DNA of 64,000 nucleotides, taken from positions 1,922,001 to 1,986,000 of the forward strand of contig NZ_JAJVCN010000002.1 in NCBI RefSeq assembly GCF_021390435.2, given 5' to 3'. The position numbers and the translations under genes were made by a program. Position 1 is the first letter of the stretch. Each line of letters opens with the position of its first letter. This stretch comes from Kibdelosporangium philippinense (GTDB taxonomy: Bacteria; Actinomycetota; Actinomycetes; Mycobacteriales; Pseudonocardiaceae). The notes beneath the pieces were generated by a model. The model was not told where the DNA came from, searched no databases, and saw only the letters and a list, made by a program, of their open reading frames with translations. Positions 59,367-64,000 of this stretch are shown piece by piece.

Positions 59367-60225
59367 CCATCTTGCGGCCTGCTGAGTCGCCGCCGTCGAT
59401 CTGGACGCCGATTCCGGTCATGAATCGGAAGTCGTCGGACGCCAGGCCGAGTACGGCGTCGGCGATCTCGTCGACCTCCGCCATTCGCTCCATTCCGCCG
59501 ACGTTCAGTGGGCCCCACAGTTTCTTGAACATCTCCCAATCCGGGTCGGGAATGCCGGGCGGGCGGGCGAATGGTGTGTCCGTCGTGCCCGGCATGATCG
59601 CGTTGACACGGATTCCCTGTGTTCCGTACGCCAGGGCGACCGCTTTGATCAGTCCGTTGATTCCGGCTTTGCTCGCCGAGTACGCCGCGCCGTCGGGCCG
59701 GGCTCGTTCGGCGGAGGCGGACGAGGTGCAGATGATCACGCCGCTCTTGGCCTTGAGCATGTGCGGAACCTGGTGCTTGATCGCCAGGAACACGCCACGC
59801 ACGTTGGTGTTCATCACATCGTCCCAGTCAGCGAGCTTGACTTCGTGCGGCAACCCGGGCCCGCGGATGCCTGCGTTGTTGAACGCGATGTCCAGCCTGC
59901 CGTAACGCGAGACGACCTGGTCGACGAAAGTTTTCACCTGGTCCTCGTGCCGGACATCGGCCTGGATGTACACGGCCTCGCCGCCCGCTTTCCGGATCTG
60001 CGCGGCGACCTCGTGGCCCAACGCGGCCCTTCGCCCGCAGAACCCGACCTTCGCGCCTTGAGCCGCGAAAGCGATGGCTGTGGCCTTGCCGATGCCGGAC
60101 GTGGCTCCGGTGATCGCCACGACCTTGCCGTGAAAGCGACGCTTGGGTGTCGCGGCCGCTGCGGGTGTGGCGGCGGAGAGCATGGCCCCGCCTGCCGCGC
60201 CCGCCAACAGAGTGCGCCTGTTCAT
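59350..60225 (-). CDS. SDR oxidoreductase with Tat signal peptide
   Basis: A 291-residue SDR. ATG 60225. The N-terminus MNRRTLLAGAAGGAMLSAATPAAA is a twin-arginine signal followed by A-x-A cleavage, uncommon for this family. The nucleotide-binding ITGATSGIGKA, AFNNAGIRGPG, catalytic Ser in ICTSSASAERA, and AYSASKAGI (Tyr-x-x-x-Lys) are intact. It seems to be exported folded, perhaps with its cofactor. Reaction unknown. An IS5-type element begins 43 bp upstream of its start, so part of its promoter may be altered. Confidence 0.85.
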   Translation of the reverse strand: MNRRTLLAGAAGGAMLSAATPAAAATPKRRFHGKVVAITGATSGIGKATAIAFAAQGAKVGFCGRRAALGHEVAAQIRKAGGEAVYIQADVRHEDQVKTFVDQVVSRYGRLDIAFNNAGIRGPGLPHEVKLADWDDVMNTNVRGVFLAIKHQVPHMLKAKSGVIICTSSASAERARPDGAAYSASKAGINGLIKAVALAYGTQGIRVNAIMPGTTDTPFARPPGIPDPDWEMFKKLWGPLNVGGMERMAEVDEIADAVLGLASDDFRFMTGIGVQIDGGDSAGRKMVMPTR

Positions 60226-60268
60226 CCTCGATCCCTTCCGATGTGGTCTGCGGGATCAGCATCTCTGA

Positions 60269-61205
60269 GAGGGCATCTGATCTTGGTTGGGGCGATATGT
60301 CTGTGTCGGGTGACGGCTGATACCTTGATCAACTTGTGGGGTCCCGGCGTGCGTACCGCAGCGACTTGTCCGATGCTCGCTGGGCGTTGATCGAGCCAAC
60401 GCTGACGGCGTGGCGTGCTGCCCGGCGTGGGCCGGGAACCGTGATGCGCGTGCATGACTTGCGGGAGATCGTGAACGCGATCCTGTACGTGTGCCGGACC
60501 GGGATCGCCTGGGAGTATCTGCCGCACGACTTCCCGCCCTGCAAGACGGTTTATGACTACTACGCCAAGTGGGAAGCCGATGGCACAACGGAAACGCTGC
60601 ATGACCTGTTGCGTGACCAAGTCCGCGTCGCGAAAGGCCGCGCTGCTGCCCCGACGGCGGCGATCATCGACTCGCAGAGCGTGAAAACCTCCTGCAATGT
60701 CAGCGAATCCAGTCAGGGTATCGACGCGGGCAAGAAGATCAAGGGCCGCAAACGGCACATCGCCACCGATGTGCTCGGCCTGCTGCTGGCGGTAATCGTG
60801 ACCGCGGCGTCGGTGCAGGATTCCGCTGGCGGGCAACAGGTTCTCGATCATCTCGCCGCTGCGCATCCGACCGTGTCGGCGGCATGGGTGGACGGTGGCT
60901 ACAACAACACAGTCATCCGTCATGGAGCCCAGCGGGGTATCCGGGTTGAGGTCGTCAAACGCCCTTCTGCCAAGGGATTCCACGTGTTGCCCCGGCGGTG
61001 GGTAGTGGAGCGCAGTCTGGGCTGGCTGATGCAACACCGCCGACTCGCGCGCGACTACGAAGCCCTGCCCCAGCGGTCGCGCACGATGGTCCACTGGGCG
61101 ATGACTAACATAATGAGCCGCACCCTGACCGGGGAATCCACCCAAACCTGGCGAAACGATCCACCCAAAGCAGACATTCTTGCCTAACTAAGATCAGATG
61201 CCCTC
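60269..61205 (+). mobile_element. IS5-family (IS427-like) insertion sequence
   Basis: GAGGGCATCTGATCTT (60269-60284) and its inverted copy (61190-61205) are perfect 16-bp ends, continuing with mismatches. TGA flanks both sides (60266-60268, 61206-61208), a likely 3-bp TNA target duplication. It is 937 bp long and lies between the SDR gene and the two-component system. Confidence 0.9.
60336..61187 (+). CDS. IS5-family transposase
   Basis: A 283-residue transposase from GTG 60336. The N-terminal part (SDLSDARWALIEPTL) is the IS5/IS427 leader. VCRTGIAWEYLPHDFPP and VYDYYAKWEADG are also characteristic. The DDE core shows AAIIDSQSVKTSCN (first Asp), WVDGGYNNTV (second Asp) and VLPRRWVVERSLGWL with the Glu and Y(2)R(3)E(6)K-like pattern. 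It is a single frame, so no programmed frameshift is needed. Apparently intact and possibly still mobile. Confidence 0.95.
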   Translation: MGSRRAYRSDLSDARWALIEPTLTAWRAARRGPGTVMRVHDLREIVNAILYVCRTGIAWEYLPHDFPPCKTVYDYYAKWEADGTTETLHDLLRDQVRVAKGRAAAPTAAIIDSQSVKTSCNVSESSQGIDAGKKIKGRKRHIATDVLGLLLAVIVTAASVQDSAGGQQVLDHLAAAHPTVSAAWVDGGYNNTVIRHGAQRGIRVEVVKRPSAKGFHVLPRRWVVERSLGWLMQHRRLARDYEALPQRSRTMVHWAMTNIMSRTLTGESTQTWRNDPPKADILA

Positions 61206-61293
61206 TGACACGCCAGGCCTGGCGGATCCGCCCAGCGGCCGGGGTCGCGGCCAGTTGGGGGAGTTCTCAGGTTCGGTTGGCTACTGTGCTTTC

Positions 61294-62349
61294 GTGGTGC
61301 ACACCTGGCTTGATCAGTTCTTCGACCGGCGGGCTGTGCCGCTACGGCTGGCCGTCCTTGTGGCCGTGGCCGGAAGCTATTTCCTGGCGTTCGAGACCCC
61401 GACTGTGTTGGACGTCGTGTTTGTGGCCGGGGCTGTGCTGGCGATGGCCGCAGGTCCCAGGTGGCCGTTGGCTGTCGTTGTCGCGCAGGCCGGTTTGCTC
61501 GCGGTGGCCCCGGCAGGCGCGAGTCATCTGGCGTTGAAGGTCCTGGCAGGCATCGCCCTGTTCGAGTTGGCGATGCGCCGGTCCGGTTGGCCCTTGGCCG
61601 TCGCGGTCGCGCTGATGACGGCGGTGTACGCGTTGTACCGGCCGGACGACCTGCCAGGACTGGTGTTTCGGGCTGTGATGGCCATAGGCGGGCCGATTTT
61701 GCTTGGTACGTATGTACGTTCAGTGCGGCGACTGGCACAGGTCGAGGTGCGCACGTCAGTCGCGCGGGAACTGCACGACCTCGTCGCGCATCACGTCTCG
61801 TCGATTGTTCTGCGGGTCAAGGCGGCTCGGAAGGTCTTGGCGCCGCAGGACCCGCAGGTGCGTGAAGTCCTGGATGACGTGCACGACAGTGGGGTCGCCG
61901 CGCTGGCCGATCTCAGGCAATTGGTAACGGTGTTGCGTGATCCGACTCAGAGCTTTGTCGAGCCCGGTTCCTTGCCTGCCGCGGTCGAGGCGGCGGTGGC
62001 ACGTGCTCGAAAGGTGGGCCTGCGAGTGAACGCGTCGGTCGATCCCGCTCTGGCGCAATTGGATGCCACGCGAAGCCTCACGGTATTGCGGCTGACGCAA
62101 GAAGGTCTGGCCAACGTTGCCAAGCATGCCGGGAGCGCGGCGCGGACCCGATTGTCCACTTCGGTCACCGCCGATGCGGTAAGGCTGGAGATCCGTGACG
62201 ACGGCGGGGATTTCCGAGTGGCGGGCGACGGCACCGGCCACGGACTGGTCGGGTTGCGGGAGCGGGTGGAGATGCTGGGTGGCACATTGGAAGCGGGCGC
62301 TGACGGCCAAGGTTGGCGCCTGCTGGCGGTCATGCCGGTGGTCTCATGA
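61294..62349 (+). CDS. two-component sensor histidine kinase (NarL/DesK type)
   Basis: A 351-residue kinase. GTG 61294 (or 61297) is chosen; the longer frame from 61198 would begin in the IS. Residues about 15-140 contain five or six membrane helices. The dimerisation domain HisKA_3 has RELHDLVAHHVSSIVLRV with the phosphorylated His near residue 160; the ATPase domain ends GHGLVGLRERVEMLGG. It presumably senses a membrane or envelope condition. It is coupled to the regulator gene by ATGA. The IS inserted 88 bp upstream may supply or break its promoter. Confidence 0.9.
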   Translation: MVHTWLDQFFDRRAVPLRLAVLVAVAGSYFLAFETPTVLDVVFVAGAVLAMAAGPRWPLAVVVAQAGLLAVAPAGASHLALKVLAGIALFELAMRRSGWPLAVAVALMTAVYALYRPDDLPGLVFRAVMAIGGPILLGTYVRSVRRLAQVEVRTSVARELHDLVAHHVSSIVLRVKAARKVLAPQDPQVREVLDDVHDSGVAALADLRQLVTVLRDPTQSFVEPGSLPAAVEAAVARARKVGLRVNASVDPALAQLDATRSLTVLRLTQEGLANVAKHAGSAARTRLSTSVTADAVRLEIRDDGGDFRVAGDGTGHGLVGLRERVEMLGGTLEAGADGQGWRLLAVMPVVS

Positions 62350-62984
62350 TCCGGGTGCTCTTGGCCGACGACCAAAGGCTTGTTCGGGCCGGAGTGCGGA
62401 TGCTGTGTTCCGCTGCCAAGGACATTTCCGTTGTGGGCGAGGCGGGAAACGGTCTTGAGGCGGTGCGGCTGGCCGAGCGTGAGCGTCCAGACGTGGTCAT
62501 GATGGATCTGCGGATGCCAGGGATGGACGGGATCGCTGCCACCAAAAGGATTCTGGCCATGCAGCCAGCTGTGCGGGTGGTCGCGCTGACCACCTTCGAC
62601 GATGATGATCACCTCTATCCAGCGCTGGCCGCGGGCGCATGTGGCTTTCTGGTCAAGGATTGCGAGCCTGATGAGCTGACCGCGGGGATCCGTCGCGCGT
62701 TCGCGGGAGACAGCCCCTTCAGCCCGCCTGTCATGCGCAGGTTGGTTTCCCGGGCATTGGCCAAGGCACCCGCGCTGCCGGAGGTGACCGCACGGGAACG
62801 AGAGGTGCTGGCGCTGGTCGGAGCCGGATTGTCGAACGGGGAGATCGCCTCGCGGTTGTACGTCGGTGTGACGACAGTGAAGACGCACATCGCCAACCTG
62901 CTGAGCAAGACCGGATGTCCCAATCGGATCAGGCTGGCGGTGCTGGCGACTCAGGCTGGTCTGGTTCCGCCGAACTTGGCGTGA
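62346..62984 (+). CDS. NarL/LuxR-family response regulator
   Basis: A 212-residue regulator starting at ATG 62346, overlapping the kinase gene. The receiver domain (1-120) has the phospho-acceptor Asp54 in VMMDLRMPGMDG, acidic pair ADDQ and Lys in FLVKD. The C-terminal LuxR HTH (about 148-205) shows LTAREREVLALVGAGLSNGEIA-type spacing as TAREREVLALVGAGLSN and TTVKTHIANLLSKTG. It acts with the upstream kinase. A 13-bp hairpin follows the stop. Confidence 0.95.
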   Translation: MIRVLLADDQRLVRAGVRMLCSAAKDISVVGEAGNGLEAVRLAERERPDVVMMDLRMPGMDGIAATKRILAMQPAVRVVALTTFDDDDHLYPALAAGACGFLVKDCEPDELTAGIRRAFAGDSPFSPPVMRRLVSRALAKAPALPEVTAREREVLALVGAGLSNGEIASRLYVGVTTVKTHIANLLSKTGCPNRIRLAVLATQAGLVPPNLA

Positions 62985-63006
62985 AGGACGTTGGTGAACG
63001 GTCTGT

Positions 63007-63048
63007 CGTGAGTGGTTATCCGTGTTCTAACCCTAATAACCACTCACG
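63007..63048. terminator. 13-bp hairpin between convergent genes
   Basis: CGTGAGTGGTTAT (63007-63019) and ATAACCACTCACG (63036-63048) are perfect complements with a 16-base loop. It follows the response-regulator stop by 22 bp and overlaps the stop of the convergent SRPBCC gene. Confidence 0.85.
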
Positions 63049-63910
63049 AGGGCTGAGCTGGCAATTCGGTTGTCAGGGGTGTCCAACCCTCGCCCAGCTC
63101 GTGCATCCGCTTCAGTTCGGCGATTCCGCCGAGCCAGCCTGCTTCGTGCTGGGCCGCGCTGTCCAACTCGTCGTCCGTATATCCACTTTGGACGAATGTA
63201 AGGTGCGTCTTTCCGGCTGAACCTTCCAGTTCCCAGCGGACTACGGTGTCTTCGTCGTCGCCGTAAACCAGCTTTCTCGATGGCTCGAACTCGAAGATCT
63301 TGCCGTCGACACCCACCGACATCGTGCCGCCGACGTGTGGCTCGACCTCGGCCTCCCAGCCGAACCACTTCGCGATCGCGGCCGGGTCGATCAGGCTCGC
63401 GAAAACTTCGGAAGCCGGTGCGTCGATCGTGAACGAGACCCGGATCTCCGCCGAACGGTCCTCGCTGAAGTCGGCCTTCGGGGTTTGCGTCCGACCTTCC
63501 AGGTACGAGGCCAGGTTCGCCAGCGACAAACCCCAGAAGGTGTGCATCGAATGCCTGCCATCGCGCCTGCCAGGCGGATTCATCAACTCGTCCAGCGTCG
63601 GCAGGTTCGTCTGCTCCAGCCGTAGAACCGTGCCGGAAGTCGATGGGGTCAACGTGTAGGTGACGATGGTTTCGAGTTCGTCGAGCGTCCAGGCGAAGCT
63701 CAAGGAGGAATCCGATACGGCCAGAAGTTGCTGTGCTGCTTGGGATCCTTGTGGCGTGTACCTGCCCCAGAACGTGTATTGCTTGTCCGGCAACGAGACT
63801 TCTGCTTCTGATGCGAGCCAGACGCGCAGCGCCGCCTCGGAAGTCAGTGCCTCGTAGACCTCAGCCGGTGGTTTCGGGAGGTGCGCTTCGAGCGCGAGGA
63901 TGTCACTCAT
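63044..63910 (-). CDS. tandem SRPBCC (AHSA1-like) domain protein
   Basis: A 288-residue protein with two START/Bet v1-like SRPBCC domains of AHSA1 type. ATG 63910 (MSDILALEAHLPKPPAEVYEALT) is chosen since it overlaps the preceding gene's stop; a longer frame starts in that gene. First domain about 5-140 with SEAALRVWLASEA; second about 150-285 with VSFTIDAPASEVFASLIDPAAIAKWFGWEA, the canonical AHSA1 start. Such proteins bind hydrophobic ligands or act in stress response, often under an ArsR-type regulator. The gene just upstream, only partly in the window, could be such a regulator. Confidence 0.85.
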   Translation of the reverse strand: MSDILALEAHLPKPPAEVYEALTSEAALRVWLASEAEVSLPDKQYTFWGRYTPQGSQAAQQLLAVSDSSLSFAWTLDELETIVTYTLTPSTSGTVLRLEQTNLPTLDELMNPPGRRDGRHSMHTFWGLSLANLASYLEGRTQTPKADFSEDRSAEIRVSFTIDAPASEVFASLIDPAAIAKWFGWEAEVEPHVGGTMSVGVDGKIFEFEPSRKLVYGDDEDTVVRWELEGSAGKTHLTFVQSGYTDDELDSAAQHEAGWLGGIAELKRMHELGEGWTPLTTELPAQPS

Positions 63911-64000
63911 CCGGTGTCTCCTTGGGATAACAGGCCACGGCCAGACGGAAGGCTTCGCCATCGGCGCCACCGTGCCGGGCGAACAGGTCCTGCAATGTGG
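63903..64000 (-). CDS. partial gene, C-terminal part only
   Basis: The minus strand is open from the window edge to the TGA at 63903-63905, which overlaps the ATG of the SRPBCC gene. The visible end, LQDLFARHGGADGEAFRLAV and CYPKETPDE, gives about 31 residues. It is too short to identify. By analogy with common SRPBCC operons it might be a regulator or another SRPBCC protein. The coupled start of the SRPBCC gene supports an operon. Confidence 0.5.
   Translation of the reverse strand, partial: TLQDLFARHGGADGEAFRLAVACYPKETPDE

Overview
The window is high-GC actinobacterial DNA. Its gene content suggests the order Pseudonocardiales (Lentzea, Saccharothrix or Kibdelosporangium type), judging from SARP/NB-ARC and PucR regulators, LCP protein, MoxR/DUF58 cluster, many GTG and TTG starts and ATGA overlaps. 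The taxon is inferred, not tested. Two very different landscapes meet near position 18,900.

Positions 1 to about 18,940 are mostly an integrated mobile element. After the tail of an ABC-transporter binding protein comes a run of small overlapping plus-strand genes. They end in a 43-codon peptide, a strong 12-bp hairpin and a JmjC/cupin oxygenase, with a convergent APH-type kinase: a possible RiPP-like cassette. An initiator-type tRNA with a UAC instead of CAU anticodon and an IS5-type insertion follow. Next are AT-richer cargo, several small membrane proteins, a phage-type conserved protein and a membrane protein with a C-terminal HTH-like segment. A 0.7-kb gene-free region holds a long RNA-like hairpin. 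An IS1380-type element separates this from the transfer module: coupling ATPase, replication-relaxation protein, DNA methyltransferase, small helical DNA-binding candidate, inactive resolvase-like protein and large serine integrase. The integrase frame runs into the 3' end of a class-I tRNA with anticodon UAG, the likely integration site. The left junction was not found.

From 18,940 to 45,100 the window looks chromosomal: TetR with a Baeyer-Villiger-type monooxygenase; an XRE regulator; an LCP wall-ligase protein; a phospholipase-A2/membrane-acyltransferase fusion opposite an XRE-SARP-NB-ARC-TPR regulator; an SDR; a universal stress protein; a PucR regulator beside gabT-gabD; a secreted trypsin-like protease; an Lrp regulator opposite a three-gene branched-chain 2-oxoacid dehydrogenase operon; and modABC.

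At 45.1 to 47.25 kb an ABC-F gene is cut off, an IS1182-type element sits in the scar, and the far side is the tail of an alpha/beta-hydrolase. From 47.3 to 58 kb lies a signalling and envelope locus: APH-like protein, active Ser/Thr kinase, Fn3 protein, MoxR ATPase, DUF58, transglutaminase-fold protein lacking its Cys and His, pseudokinase and FHA protein. Most of its members are translationally coupled. The end holds a GNAT protein, membrane protein, Tat-signal SDR, an IS5-type element with clear repeats, a NarL-type two-component pair and a double SRPBCC protein.
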